64,000 bases of DNA from Sthenelais limicola (lineage: Eukaryota > Annelida > Polychaeta > Phyllodocida > Sigalionidae): NCBI GenBank assembly GCA_942159475.1, contig OW804096.1, positions 107,792,194-107,856,193 of the forward strand. Direction: 5' to 3'. Position 1 is the first letter of the stretch; every line of letters starts with the position of its first letter. The translations under genes were made by a program, and so were the position numbers. Positions 49,661-62,200 of the stretch are shown here, in pieces. Below the pieces are notes generated by a model, which ran no database searches, was not told where the DNA came from, and saw only the letters and a list, made by a program, of their open reading frames with translations.

Positions 49661-52186
49661 TCAAACGTACTACATATATTATACGTCGTCCCGAGAGTCC
49701 TCTTAAATTAACTTGATTGTGTACCATTTGACTTTAGAATAGATGTCCAGTGTCATTTCATTAAAGCGAATCTAAATTCAATTTAATGAAGATCACGGAG
49801 AAAAAATGTCTCACATTGGTCATAATACCCATTACTTTGTGATGATTCCACCGCGTTTAGGACGAGCAGGGGCATTGAATGCGAGCAAATCGCACCGTAA
49901 ACAGATTAAGTTGGGCGTCTGTGTATTTGGTGTTGAGGAGGCGCAAGTAGATACTGACAGATGACATTCACCTGGACGCCGCACCTGGTTGTGATGCATC
50001 ATCCCATATCTTTGCTTCTACTAGCGATCACCATTGCTCGCTTGGTTGCCTCAGCGTCCCAAGATCTCCACCCTAGTCATCACCCACCTTTGTGTGCTTT
50101 CTCTCTTTGCATACTCCCCTTGAACTTGTGATATTCCTTTCAATGAGATAGTATGTTAGCTTACCATCCTCAGAACGTAAGAGAGGTACTCTTTGATATC
50201 CGGGACTATTATGCCGTAACCTATTTCATTCATCCAGAAACATTAGATTTGTTCAAGAGATCACAGGGTGCTTACATTAATGAATTGAATGACGTTAATG
50301 AAGTGTTATTCTCGGGATAATTCACGATTCTTTGCGTTCACATAATACTTTTCATATATCTACGTCGTCACAATAGATGCATAGTAATATTCCTAGTATT
50401 CCCTATATGCTGTCAAATTACAAATTCAGATTCTCGTATAACCCTGGTTGATGTCTCAACGTCAAAGGCCATCGCCGAAACTGCGAGATAAAAGAAAGCT
50501 TAGATTAATCCCTAAAATAAGGGACCAAAGCTAAAGGTGCTTTTGATGGGTCTTTCGGGAGCTTTCATATTTTGGTTTCTTGCAACGAAACTCATCTATT
50601 CAAAAGATGGCTCTCCGCTTACCTTTGAGTCTGACGGGATGACTGATTCCTTTTTACTGACAGCCTTTATTTTCAAAATGAAAACAGCTCTTTAGTTTAG
50701 ATCTCGTATCTCCAGAGAAGGTATATTTACTCCATTTGTTATTGTAACCTGGCATTTCCGGACCGAAATGCCTCAACAATCAGTCCCTTTCAACTCTTTC
50801 CTTATGTTACAAGATGGGTCTCATGATTCCATTATAGTCGTTTAATAGTCTCCATATTCAACTATGTGGAATTACATTCGTGGAATATGTCACGTTTCCT
50901 GCTTTCTATAAACTTATGCAGATCAATTGTCAACCGTCAAATTCTACCAACATTTCTACACCCAATTGCAATGCAGATTATATAAATGTATTATAATCAA
51001 CCTGATTATTGGTAGCGTGAGAGAGAACTTCATCATTGCAGTCCATGGAATTTTTAGATCCTGTGGTATTCATGTGCTCACATCTCGGGATTCCTGGTAA
51101 TGCTTACACATGTTGAGAATTTGTTGATATATATATCCTGCTTCACGAAATTGAATGGGAACTGTTTATTTTGGTGTGACACCCTCTCTTATGAGTGATT
51201 AAGGTTTTATTTATATTCTTTACAGACAAGAAACACTTCAAGACTGATACCATGTACTAACCCATCAGAACAAGAACTCATAATTCCATTTCATACAACA
51301 AAATAGTATTTGCCATAGGGGAATGATAATTTATAGTGTATCTGTGGACTGGGCTTAGTGTTCTTGGCATCATATCTGATAGCGATACAAATTTCATTAC
51401 GTTTGACCGTACCATATAAAACATAAACAGTTGTTGATATAGTATTTAACTAGTTATTTTGCGGTGATACTTCTTTGATTGGGATGTGTGGATAACGGAA
51501 TGCCATTAATCACTCTCACCTCCTGATAAAAACAACAGCTGGGTCATGATTTGTGCTCGGGGGAGGGGCCCGATTTGAGGGACAGCTTCTCCTGTCTTAT
51601 CATTAACCCTCTCCCCACACTATTCCAAGCTTACTTTGGTATGGTATAGGAAGAAAAAAGAGAGGTTGAACCAGCAAGGCCATATCAGCCTGTCCCCCCA
51701 AATTCTTTACCAACCACAGAGGCGGCGAGCCGTATCAGTGTGGCGCGGTAAATTACAAAAATAACTGGCCTTCCCGTCGAACTTACTCTGTTAAAAACTA
51801 TACTACGGATAGTTTTGATTATCGATATATCTGGGTCTCCATGGTAAAGACAAATTATTATTATTCAATTCTTATTATATTTTGTATTTAAAGTAAATGT
51901 AGTGGTTGCTAACGACTGATATTTAGCAACTTTATTAATGACATTTGGAAAAAAACATTGATCTGCCATTGTAATCTATACCCTGTCAAAAATATTTTTT
52001 TTGTAACAAACTTCGAAATATATCACTTTGTTTTACTATTATTTAGGGTCTAGCGGAAGAACTACATGGTAGAGGTGCCATGCCCTTTTCTATAACAGAG
52101 AGTTCCATATCTGTAAACTGATGTAGAACTAGTGCTTTATCGATGGGACTTGTTTTATTATGTCACGTCTAAAGGAAGAAGGGGCA
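49661..52186. other. Non-coding DNA, nothing recognised
   Basis: No frame of 60 codons or more between about 49500 and 52130. Composition is AT-rich apart from 49850-50130. No repeat or RNA recognised. Confidence 0.45.
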
Positions 52187-52503
52187 CATCCATATACTAT
52201 ACGGGTAGAGCGATTTCTATGAAAAGAGGGGTTTCTTTATGTCACATGTTCTCGGAATCTGGTGTCTCCCCATCTACTTTGTTGGTCTCTACAGGTCCGT
52301 CGACCCTGTCTGGATGTCATTATATATGTGGTTTGTGAAGGTTTCTGGGGAGAAAATGTGATTTTGAAGCTTTTTTTAAATTGGGATCTCTACACTCTAT
52401 TTATAGCCTGGGAAAGCCCCTGTGAGACACTATGTCATTTCCCACAACCTGTCAGGGGGACCTACAGTGTGTGAAATTAACTTTTTTCGTCACCCGCCAA
52501 CTC

Positions 52504-52551
52504 GGCAGGTAAAATCAGAGATTTACACGTCCACACGTAAATTTACCTGCC
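52504..52551. other. Nested hairpin
   Basis: GGCAGGTAAA (52504-52513) and TTTACCTGCC (52542-52551) are perfect 10-bp arms. Inside, TTTAC (52522-52526) and GTAAA (52537-52541) add a second stem. Located between the two diverged repeat copies. Confidence 0.7.
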
Positions 52552-52812
52552 CGCAAAGAAAGAAGGTCAAATGATTTCAATCACACAATTAAATTATGAA
52601 ATATCACCCTTTCTTTGTATCAAAACAAGATAGAGCTCTAGTCTTAATGTCTAATAGATAATCAAGTTCCATTAATGTATCAAATAGGAGTAATGTATCA
52701 AATAGGAATCCGCTGCCATCTTACTCAATCTCTCCCCGCTCCCTTCCTTTCTCTGTCTGATCTCTATCTCCACCCCCGCCTCTCTGTGAAAGTGAGGGAA
52801 AAAGAGAGAGCC

Positions 52813-52827
52813 GGGGGGGGGGGGGGG
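52813..52827. repeat. Homopolymer G15
   Basis: Fifteen G preceded by CC and followed by TGTAG, the same junctions as the G16 run at 20371-20386. Confidence 0.9.
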
Positions 52828-53240
52828 TGTAGGGGTAGAGAGATGTTTACCCGCCCACAAATTACTGCTCAATGAAATCCTCAACAGATGGAAGTTGGTG
52901 GAAAAAGAATTTTCGAGCATTGTCCCATAAAGCATCAAATCGATTTTTGCTGCATCCACATAATATACAGGAAGAGGTAGAAAAGTGGTGTTTCTTTGTC
53001 TCACATGTTCTTAGAGTTTGTTGTTTTACAATCTGTTTTTTTTGTGTGTACAGGTCCGTTGACCTTGTGCAAGGGACATTATATGTGGTTTGTGAAGGTA
53101 TCTGGGGTGAAAATGTGATTTTGAAGCCTTTTTTAAATTGGGATCTCCACACTTTTTTTTATAGCCTGGGAAAGGTCCTGTGGGATACTACGTCATTTCC
53201 CACAGCCAACTACGTCATTTCCAGGGGGACCTAACTACAT

Positions 53241-53610
53241 GCAGAGGGGGAGGGGAATAGGAGAGGGGAAGGGGAGAGAAAAAAGGAGTGAAGAAGAAGG
53301 GTGGGAGAGGGTGGGGATATTGGAGAGGGAGAGGGGAGGGAGAGGCTGTAGGAGGCGGAGAGTGAAGAAAAGGGAGAGGGTGGGGGAATAGGAGAGGGGA
53401 GGGGGAGGGAAAGAAGAGGGGGAGGGAAAAGAGGGGGGGAGGATGTAGCGGAAGAGAGAGAGGGGAAGGAGATAAAGCGGGGAGGGGGAGTATGAGGAGT
53501 GGGGAGGGAGAGGGGGAATCACAGATGGGGTTGGGAGAGAGAAACAGGTATGAAAGACAGAGAAGTTGGGGAGGGAAAAGAGGGGGAGGGGGAAGTGTGG
53601 GGAGAGAGGG
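53241..53610. repeat. Purine tract, ~370 nt of degenerate GGGGAGAGG
   Basis: Almost pure A/G on the plus strand, with irregular repeats such as GAATAGGAGAGGGG (two occurrences, near 53253 and 53385) and GGGAGAGGGTGGGG. Frames called here on either strand are low-complexity artefacts. Such tracts can form triplex (H-DNA) or G-quadruplex structures. Position just before a Helitron-like end fits the internal tandem-repeat block of many non-autonomous Helitrons. Confidence 0.85.
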
Positions 53611-53613
53611 TGA

Positions 53614-53640
53614 CCGTCCGGAGGACGGGTACTTTGCTAG
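53614..53640 (+). mobile_element. Helitron-like 3' terminus (hairpin then CTAG, T follows)
   Basis: CCGTCC/GGACGG form a 6-bp stem with a 3-nt loop (53614-53628), followed 8 nt later by CTAG at 53637-53640 and then T. Helitrons end with a short GC-rich hairpin a few bases before CTRR and insert between A and T, so the match to the rule is full. The 5' end (TC...) could not be located, so element length is unknown; the repeats and purine tract at 52187-53610 are probably its body. Confidence 0.5.
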
Positions 53641-53706
53641 TATACTAATAAACTTATGGTACTCGTTCTACGCGGGCAAGGAAAATGTAGAACTCGTTTT
53701 CCGGCA

Positions 53707-53749
53707 GAGTGATACAACACTCAGCCTTCGGCTTTGTGTTGTATCACTC
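53707..53749. other. Strong 14-bp hairpin with inner AGCC/GGCT stem
   Basis: GAGTGATACAACAC (53707-53720) and GTGTTGTATCACTC (53736-53749) are perfect arms. The 15-nt loop itself contains AGCC-TTC-GGCT. Perfect pairing over 14 bp plus a second stem is unlikely by chance and suggests a small foldback element or structured RNA. Confidence 0.8.
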
Positions 53750-53964
53750 CACCTCCAAACTCATTCTCCAAACTCATGATTTCCCGCTTGCTTTGAACTC
53801 GGTTCAATATGTGGTTAATAAAACATTAAGAGCATTAAATATTTCCTTCCTTGGAACCTGATAGACATAGCACTCCCCTTCGAGTGAAAGTATTAGAGAA
53901 AACTGAAAAAAAGTATTTTATATTTTCGTTTGTAATTATTTTTCACCAACTGTGGATGCGTTTA

Positions 53965-54125
53965 CGTAGTAGTGGATACAAGGCAAGGTAAACGGGGGCC
54001 ATTTACATGGCAATTTAGGTGCAATTTTTACTGGCAAGTGGATACCATACGAAAATTTACCATCAAAAGCTCCTGTTTACGGTCCCGTTTTTACGGTTCC
54101 ATTTTACTTGTAAGTGGATACCCTA
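53965..54125. repeat. Short degenerate repeats (AAGTGGATACC)
   Basis: TTTTACTGGCAAGTGGATACC (split here as TTTTACTGGC + AAGTGGATACC) at 54026-54046 recurs as TTTTACTTGT + AAGTGGATACC at 54102-54122, and TAGTGGATAC occurs near 53970. Likely a small old repeat. Confidence 0.6.
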
Positions 54126-54539
54126 CTTTAGTTTATTAGTAATGAAGTGTATGAGGATCAGATGTATGAGGATGAGAACCCTTTGTTTCAATGTACATAT
54201 TATATCCCCTCCAGGTATCCACACTCATAAGTAAATTATACTCAATGTGCGCGCTGTATTCAGTGTCTTATGCCTATGTAAATGTAGTTATTACGCCGGA
54301 GTATAGCCTATACATATGTAAGCAAACAGAGTATGATGACTGCTGTCAGGGTAGTGATGACGGCTGGTGCATTGATGGTCATCAATAGCTCATGCCTGGT
54401 CCGGCCTACTTGACTCAGGTATAAGTCTGCTGTACAGAACGATCTCGGCAGTGTATGAACTCCAAACCATGAGATAAGAACCACGCAGCTTACCCTCATG
54501 TGGGACCTTCTCGCTAGACATGAATTTGGGACCAGCCCT
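54126..54539. other. Non-coding DNA, nothing recognised
   Basis: Short overlapping frames on both strands (54191-54499), none recognised. Confidence 0.4.
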
Positions 54540-54840
54540 TAAAGGGCAATGTGCGTATTGAAGGGATGCCTAGACGACTCCAAGAAACCCCCATGGGCTT
54601 CATCCATCTAGCCCCTACAGGAACACAGGCTCTCCAGTTACTTCTTAATCTGGGATGGCGGCAGATTAGCGAGCACCCTTGGGTAATGATAAACCCTGCA
54701 ATGTTTCCCGGAGCCTCTGGACTGTGGAATGACTAATTTAGACGTGTGTGGCAGCCTATGTGAACCGCACGTACAGGTGCTGATTTTATCTTGATTGATG
54801 ATCGCCCTCTACAAAGACCCGATTAGATCAAAACTCAAGG
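54540..54840. promoter_or_regulatory. Candidate enhancer with PBX/HOX composite site
   Basis: Contains TTGATTGATGAT at 54791-54802, a strong match to the PBX-HOX composite site, plus GACTAATTTAGAC near 54731. Even base composition, no recognisable coding frame. Inferred from motif content only. Confidence 0.25.
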
Positions 54841-57800
54841 TATAGAACTGCTGGTATAGAACTTGTCCACCAGGCGTCACTAGTCACACCTATCTTCGAG
54901 TCTCAGACTGCCTCTCGCCTATCAAACAGAGAAACCTGTCATAATCTCCACGGCCACTGTTCATTTGCTAGCAAGTTTGGATGAGCCTTTAAAACTACTC
55001 TGCTTCCTGATTAGGGAATCGCATCTAGCATCTTATTAAGGCTATGATTGTCATTGATATATGAGGTGACGTCCTTTGAATAATTGATAGGTTGTCAGAG
55101 CCACGATAAGAAATAGGGTCTGTCTTTTCAACGTTGTATATTTCCATGCAACTTTATGACTGCGTCGGTCCATTATTCATATATGATATATAAGTAATAG
55201 CAAGAAAGTAATACTATTTAGTAATATACCAAGTATGCTCAATCCTCTCATTGCAATGCAATGAGTTTGATAAAGCCACCCGGAAAAGGGTGGTAAGCGA
55301 TTACATAATAAGATATAGTATTTGATACATAAAGCGCTTTAGATATCATAACGATCAAATATCAGGTTTTTAACATAATTATTAATTCAAGATACTCTAT
55401 GCTAATATATCAGAAAATTGTTGGTCATGATTCGTGAACACGTAACAACGCATCCCCCACATTAGCCTGTGTCGAAAGCACATTTTCATAGACTACTCAC
55501 CACCTAGTTTTTGGTTTCTGAAATAGACGAGGCTTCGCAACATAGGTCTACTCATGAATGCGATCAATTATTTTAGCAATCTGATGGGAACAATGAGGAC
55601 AAGCTGTATTGCAAAGAAGGCATCTATATAAATAAATTTGAATACGAAAGTTATATCGAAAGGAGGGAATAGGATATGCCAGTATGTAATGGAGAGAGAC
55701 AAGCAAACCGAGGTATGGCTTGTCATATACTAATCGAAAACTCATGCTCCAAAGTCTACGACGCTAAATATAATGATACATTTTCATGGCCCTCTCAAAT
55801 GGCAGGAGGTCGGTTGCATGATGTATCATATATCACAAGCATTCATAAACTGGTGAATGTGAATGTTAATGAATACGATGATACCAGAGGACCAGTTAAT
55901 ACAGTTGGGAGAGATGTAATGCTAGTTTTATAGAGTTACTTTCCATCTCATCCATTGACAAACAGCTGGGGTATAATTGGCCAAATTCGAGTAGAGCACT
56001 TGTCGAGGGTAAGATATAATGCTCGTTATATACGGTTACTTTCAATCATATATATCCATTCACTAGCCGACAGGCAGGCATTATTTGTCTGATCTGGTTG
56101 ATAGATTAGGATCTGCCATCAGATTGAGATGAGCCCCAAGATACACACGTATTACATGTCTCATAGAAAGAGAATCATAGAGAGTCTGAAATATTGATAA
56201 TAATATGTCTGGTAGTGTTACACTAAAACCAGGAGATCTTAAGGGCATCATCGAACATTGATCAATATAATATTAGATTCTCCTTCATGATTATGTATTT
56301 CTGTACAGAAAAACAAGTTGTTTGTAAGTAGTCTTGTAATAGTAGCCTGATCCAATAGCATTAATATAATGCTTGAAAAAAACCCGCTGCTCGGCGGAGA
56401 TTTGTCCTGTTGTGCTCTCGCCAACAATGAATAAATGAATACAGCTCATGGAATTCCGACAGTTATAATTTCCACGTTGGTGCAGAAAGCGTGTAAAGTG
56501 GATGAGCGGTTATCGCAAAGGTTGATTAAGGTTGTATGTATTGATTGAATACAGTCACTCTCAATTAATTCATGGCGAGACAAATAGCAAGCGCGCCATG
56601 ACTCATGGAAGTCAAAATAATCAGTTCTCTGTCATTTCTTCGTGAAGACAACTCTTCAATTCCTGAAGCATTTTTATCAGTAGTTTGTTTGTTGTATACG
56701 ATTGACAATACAGAGGTCCCGGATGAGTCACGGATTTTATAGCCAATTTACTTTTTCCAAACGCTGTTGGTTGTGGTTACTACGTTCATAAACGATCCCA
56801 AGGGACATATCCTACTTCTTGCCGCCTGCATTAGGGTCCATGTACCGCACTAAAGTTACATTTATCTAATTTAAGGTAGGACAGTTGAATCAGTGTCTAA
56901 AAACACATGGAGCATCATCATGCTATCACATTGGAAGGTCAGAGTCGAACATGGTCTACATGAGAAATTTTATATGACATAGATAGTATTGGAGGACATA
57001 TAAAATATATAAACACCGGTATTTATACACATCATGGTTACAATGATATTATCCCTATGTATACATTCATTGAACATGCAACACTATATCATGTTCCCCA
57101 TTATAAATGAATAGGTGATAAAAATAACATAATTGGTCAACTGAATTCTTTTATATCATTATTTAGGATATTTATACAGCGTATCAACAAATACAATTAT
57201 GCTTACAACTAGTCATGTAATAGGTCCAATACATGTCTGGTTTGAAAAACAGGTTTGTTATAGTGAAATAGGCTCACGGGTGAGATATTCAGTTAAGAAT
57301 TCTATGTTAATCCGCCCTCTGCTGTTTCTAATATAGGATCAGGGATTGTACCCTGTGTTCCCAATTGCAGTATTCATGCACGAGAAGATTCTTTACTACC
57401 TAATGAATGTATTTGGATCAAATTTAAATAGCTTATCTTTGACTCGAGCGATTCACTTAGTTACTCCTTAGCTCCATCATAATTTACCTCTGGAATCCAT
57501 TGTAGAATTCATTTTAGAAGTCCGTATAGAATTCATCAAGCAGAACGTTCATGACTATGACGAATATATAAAAAAAACCTCCCCATTAATGTTAAGAAAT
57601 TAACACTGGCGTTTATATTGAAATACCTCCATCATTAATTTCAAGAAAGAAACACTTCTCATGACAAATGAAACATGAACTCTTTGTTTGATACAAACAA
57701 AAAAATCTAGAACATATATTGTTCAATCCAACCCACTTACATGACTTCCATCTACACCTCCTTCATCCTGGCCTTGTTTTCTACAGTGTTGAATTGCCTT

Positions 57801-58810
57801 TATGAATTAGACATGCTATGTAAATAAACAGACGTCAGACTTTCTGCTGCCTCCACGAGCCGGACGCAGTCACATGTGAACCTTTTGGTGCATTCGCCTT
57901 TCATATGGCCTGGGGCTAAATTGTGGAATCATTTCTCAGTGAAGCTTACTCGTTGTTTGTGGACAAATATGGTGAACCCTAGACGTTCTCTTGATCAGTG
58001 TTTCGTAGCATTGTGACCTGAGACATCTTGCACTTGTTACCTCTGGTCTAAAAATCGTGATCTTTTGCCTCCGTATATTTTTGCCTTCCTATAATATGAA
58101 GAAACATACTTGTCTTTGAAATGCTGTAGCCACTTCTGCCGCAATCTGCTGTGAATTCTCATTTTGGGGGTGTATATAGATAACCTATTCTAAACAATTG
58201 AGAATTATTGAACATTCAGGAGGGAATCTGCTTAATCTGGCATACTGACATATTACGTGAATTACAAGTTTTTATCTAACAAAAAGTAGATTTGGCTGGT
58301 ATCATGATTAATTATGTGTGGCAAATGAAAATAATATGAGTCCACATCGGTCCTTAAAAGAAATAAATGTACATTGGAGTGTACTACCTGTTGTTTTGTA
58401 TCTATATTTTCTTGGCAAAGTATATAATTCATTATCATTATTATATCATATATATATATGTATCAGGGTAGATCTTTCCTTTCGTCATCATCATCTTCTT
58501 CTACTTCTTCTTCCACTCTTTTCTACTAAGTGGTAATACTGTTCAAACTGTTATTACATTTTCTCTACTTTTAATTTATAAGTTTTTTTGGGCTTCCTGA
58601 AGTTCCCTTACTGCTGCCTTTTAGTTTGAATATTATACGCATTATCTCCCCTGCTCATTCTCTCTGTCTGTCCCCTCTTTGTCCCCACTTCTGTTTGTGA
58701 GAACATATTTGAACGGCAGTTTATGTGTCAGTGACAGTGTGAATTTGTGTGTGGGTGTCTGTATATAGGAGGAGTGCGTTTTGGGGGCTCGCTGAGGTGG
58801 GGGACACAGC
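54841..58810. other. Non-coding DNA; one possible old tandem duplication
   Basis: 55912-55960 and 56015-56065 look similar (TAATGCT(A/C)GTT.TATA..GTTACTTTC.ATC), about 103 bp apart. 57577-57612 and 57626-57660 share ACCTCC..CATTAAT...AAGAAA..AACACT. The 85-codon frame at 55676-55933 is unrecognised. 58486-58520 is an impure CTT/CTTCTA pyrimidine repeat. Confidence 0.4.
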
Positions 58811-58817
58811 TATATAA
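58811..58817 (+). promoter_or_regulatory. TATA-box-like word upstream of an ORF
   Basis: TATATAA lies 39 bp before the ATG at 58856, in a stretch that is G-rich upstream (GGGGGCTCGCTGAGGTGGGGG). If used, transcription would start about 15 nt before the ATG, an unusually short leader. Weak. Confidence 0.15.
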
Positions 58818-58855
58818 TCTGTCAATAGCTGGTAGTGTGTTACTGTTGATACACA

Positions 58856-59230
58856 ATGAGCAATGATAGCCCTTCTCAAACACTGGCTGATGTCAACCCC
58901 ACAGTGCCTGCCGTCCGGCTAACACAACCTCTCCCTGTAGGCTCGCCATGCTTACATCGTTATCCAATAAACCACACTGTTTATGCACCATTCCCTCACA
59001 AGCCAACCGGCTTCAGCGGCAAATATCAGCGGCACAGTTGGCCAAACAGGAACCAGTCCCTGGGCCCAAAGTGTCCTGTCCATAAAGAAAACCCAGCCAT
59101 GCTGTTGCTAAGCGTTAAAGCTTGCTGTTTCTCCTCATCCTCTAGTGGGACCGTAGACATAGACAAGCTGAGAAGGGAGGAGGTGGAGAAGGAGGAAGAG
59201 GGGTGGGAGAGAGGCAGGAGGATGGTATAG
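58856..59230 (+). other. Unassigned ORF, 124 codons from ATG
   Basis: Opens at a true ATG (ACACAATGAGC; C at -3 in a weak context) and ends TAG. The product is Pro/Ser-rich in its first half (residues 1-60), has a short Ser run at about 93-97, and ends in a highly charged segment (EEVEKEEEGWERGRR). No family recognised. The charged tail comes from a purine-rich AGG/GAG repeat in the DNA, which argues for composition rather than coding. Could be a small orphan gene, a first exon or chance. Confidence 0.15.
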
Positions 59231-62200
59231 CCTGTCAGGGGCAGTTTATCTGAAGAAGGAACCATGTTTTATATCATCTCAACGACATGTAGGCTTTTGA
59301 CATGATAACAAGACAGAATAAACATTTCGCACTTCTTATATGTGCATCATGGCCATACATTTTTCTTCCGTCTGGATAGGTCAATTCTTTCAACACCAGT
59401 TTTCCTTAAGGCCCTTATATATAGTTCTTTCCACAATGTATTCATCACGATTTCTCCTTTTATTCCCGCTCTCCTAGATCTTCTTCACATCATTGTTTTA
59501 TGCGCTTTTTATTGGCTATAAATCAAAATATATGCATTTAGATGTAAGGTGGTATCTCCGTCCTGAGCGCTTAATTCTTTTGCGCCAATGAAATCTTTAT
59601 GTGCAATATTTCCCATGTATCTCTTTGATCTGTGTTGGCCTGGTTCACCGCTTCAGATAACCCGTTTGATCAAAACAGGCATTAAGATAGAATGTCAGGG
59701 CAGAGACAAAGGCATCAAACCCTCTTGTTACAAAGGTAAAGCTAGCAAAAAGGCAGCAGGGAAGGATCAAGGGTTACAATGAGAATGAAAAGGAATTCAC
59801 AATGGAACCAATCCTAGTGTTAGCATCGGGGATGCTTCAAGTAAAGGCTAAGCATTAAAGGCTAGAATCCCGCTATAGCGATGTGGTATTCTAGTATAAG
59901 TCCGCGAACCCATCCCTCAGGAAATGTGCCTCTCCGAGTGATACCACTATGATTTATCTGGGGCCCGGTATTGGAGCCGTAGATCTGGTTTGCTGGCGAA
60001 CATATCGCCGGCAAAAACAATGAAGCAAGCCCAGTTATGTTATGGACATCTCCACGGGACGCCGGAAGTCCCCAAATAGCCCCAGAAGCGATCCGGTCCC
60101 TGTGCCCCAGCTTGTGATATGGAAATGCCTTCTGGGCCACCATGATTGGCCTGTCTGGATCAAGATTAGTGTAGGATTTGGAGAGTCATCACAAAGGGCT
60201 TTGATGAATATATTTACATGCGGCAGGACTAGCTACATTTGAAAAGCAATCCCAACCTAGATGGCTAATAGTAAGACTTGCTTTTATTACTGGAACCACT
60301 GGCAGAGAGCAAAACGTCATATTTTTTCACCATGACTCACCTTATAAAATACCACACCATTTGAATCTTACTAATCTTAATCTCTAGAATACACACACTG
60401 CACATGTACAGCGATTCCAGATATAATCGATTCACATTGTAAACCTAACTTCCCCCTCAACTGATAGTAGTAATAACGATTTCGTCAGATACATTTCGCG
60501 AGATGAATCGAGAAGAATCATTGTTGTCAAAGCTATTGTGGCAGGGAAAGTGAAACTTGAGCCTGTCTCTGACAGACAATAGTGTACTGCTAACGCTGTT
60601 TTAAAGATGGGTGGCCATGACACGCCTTCGCACATGCCGCCTCGTATGATATAAGAATACACCGTATCTTATCAAGGAAGCAAGCTAACTGCTTGACTCG
60701 TATGGATCTTACTCTTAGATTCACCCTATAGAATATGCCCAAATATTATTTTCTTATACTCGTCCCATACGAATTATTAAATCAAGATCTTCTGAAACTG
60801 TAAGGTGAATAAAAGGTTCTTGATACTATAATAATTGTCGGCAGAAATTTACAGACCACTACAGGACCAATACTCCCTCAAGTATCGCATTCTTCTTTTT
60901 CTAACTATGTGATCCGAAGTTTACCTTGTCTCTCGAATTTCAAACGCAGCTTTTCGTGAGATTGTGCTTTTTGCATCTACATCAATTATTTGCCACATAA
61001 CAAATTTAGTTAAACTGGAAAAAATCAGCCACGAGGAATATTTCGTGTTCCTATCCCTCAAAACCCATGCTGTCATAAAAACCAACAACCACCCACATCA
61101 TTTTTATTCATCCGGCAGCAGCAAATTTTAAAAGCCAACAATTTAACTAGCTATAATATCGTTTTTTACTTACTGCCAGCCTTAAATCTCCTAGTGGCCA
61201 TTCTAAGCAACTTTGGCAACTTTCCGCAGCAAACGATTTACCTAATATTGATATCGTCTTCCCTCGTAATTATTGTCAGCATTCATAAAGTGGGGCCATT
61301 TTGGGGAGGACATTTTCTTTGAAATCTAATAAATTGAATTGAATGCATTGATATAATTCAATTAGTATCAACGTCACATCGACCAGACATAGTTCATAAC
61401 GACAAAACTTATATTACTAAATTCCGTTTACAAAGCACATTTCAGGTGGCATAAATAAGGATTTGGTAATGACAGAAGTTATTGACTTACCTGTCCACCG
61501 TAACGCCTCCCACTGGACCTTAGCCAATTGAACACCAAAAGTGCATCGAGTGCATCCGACGATGTCCCTGACCCTTGACCACAAATGAACACCTTGCAAA
61601 GGATAACCTATAATCAAAGGACATGTTCACATCCCCAGAGTCGACAGACCTTGAACATAATAAATATTAGATGCTAATCTCAGCGGTAGCAAACGCCCGG
61701 AACAGTTTAATTGAAATCCGGCGGCTTTTTGGTTCCGTTTTCGTGGACTCAATTATTAAGGATTTCCGGTGTTCATTGTTAAATGTACTTAAAATTAACG
61801 GGAAGCGCAAGAAAAACGTCAAATACCCGTGGTGAATGGAGTAAGACCAGAGGTCGGCCTCGAATAATCGAAGTCAATTAGCAAAGTGGAGTTTTACCCA
61901 GGCAACTGGCTCCTATGTTCTAATTGCGTCGTTGATCGCGTAAATTTATATTCATGTCCTATCTTGAACTATTTTTTTTCTAGAATGGATTCATTCCAAT
62001 AATCACCTATAGTTTATTTGGGAAAATACGAAATCAAAAGAGTGTGAATTATATATATGGTAGAGCCTGCCACCCCTTCCATCCAACGATAATAACAATG
62101 TATGCATTGATAAAAGCCTGGGGGAGGAGGATGAGATTAAAGTCAGTTATCAGAGAATTATTCGTTTTCTAGCACATCCCAAATTGTTCCTAAATTAGGA

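Larger units (their letters stand above)
52187..53238 (+). repeat. Two diverged copies of a ~280-bp repeat
   Basis: Copy 1 (about 52187-52462) and copy 2 (about 52950-53232) share in order GCxxCATCCA, GTTTCTTT, CACATGTTCT, ACAGGTCCGT.GACC, TATGTGGTTTGTGAAGG, AAAATGTGATTTTGAAGC, TTTAAATTGGGATCTC, ATAGCCTGGGAAAG, TCATTTCCCACA and GGGGGACCTA. Both copies can be read as ...YVVCEGxWGENVILKxFLNWDL..., but nucleotide similarity alone can explain that. They lie upstream of a Helitron-like terminus and may be part of that element. Confidence 0.8.

Noticed and set aside
53235..53522. Proline/serine-rich minus-strand frame of 95 codons
   Set aside because: It is simply the complement of the purine tract; low complexity, not a protein.
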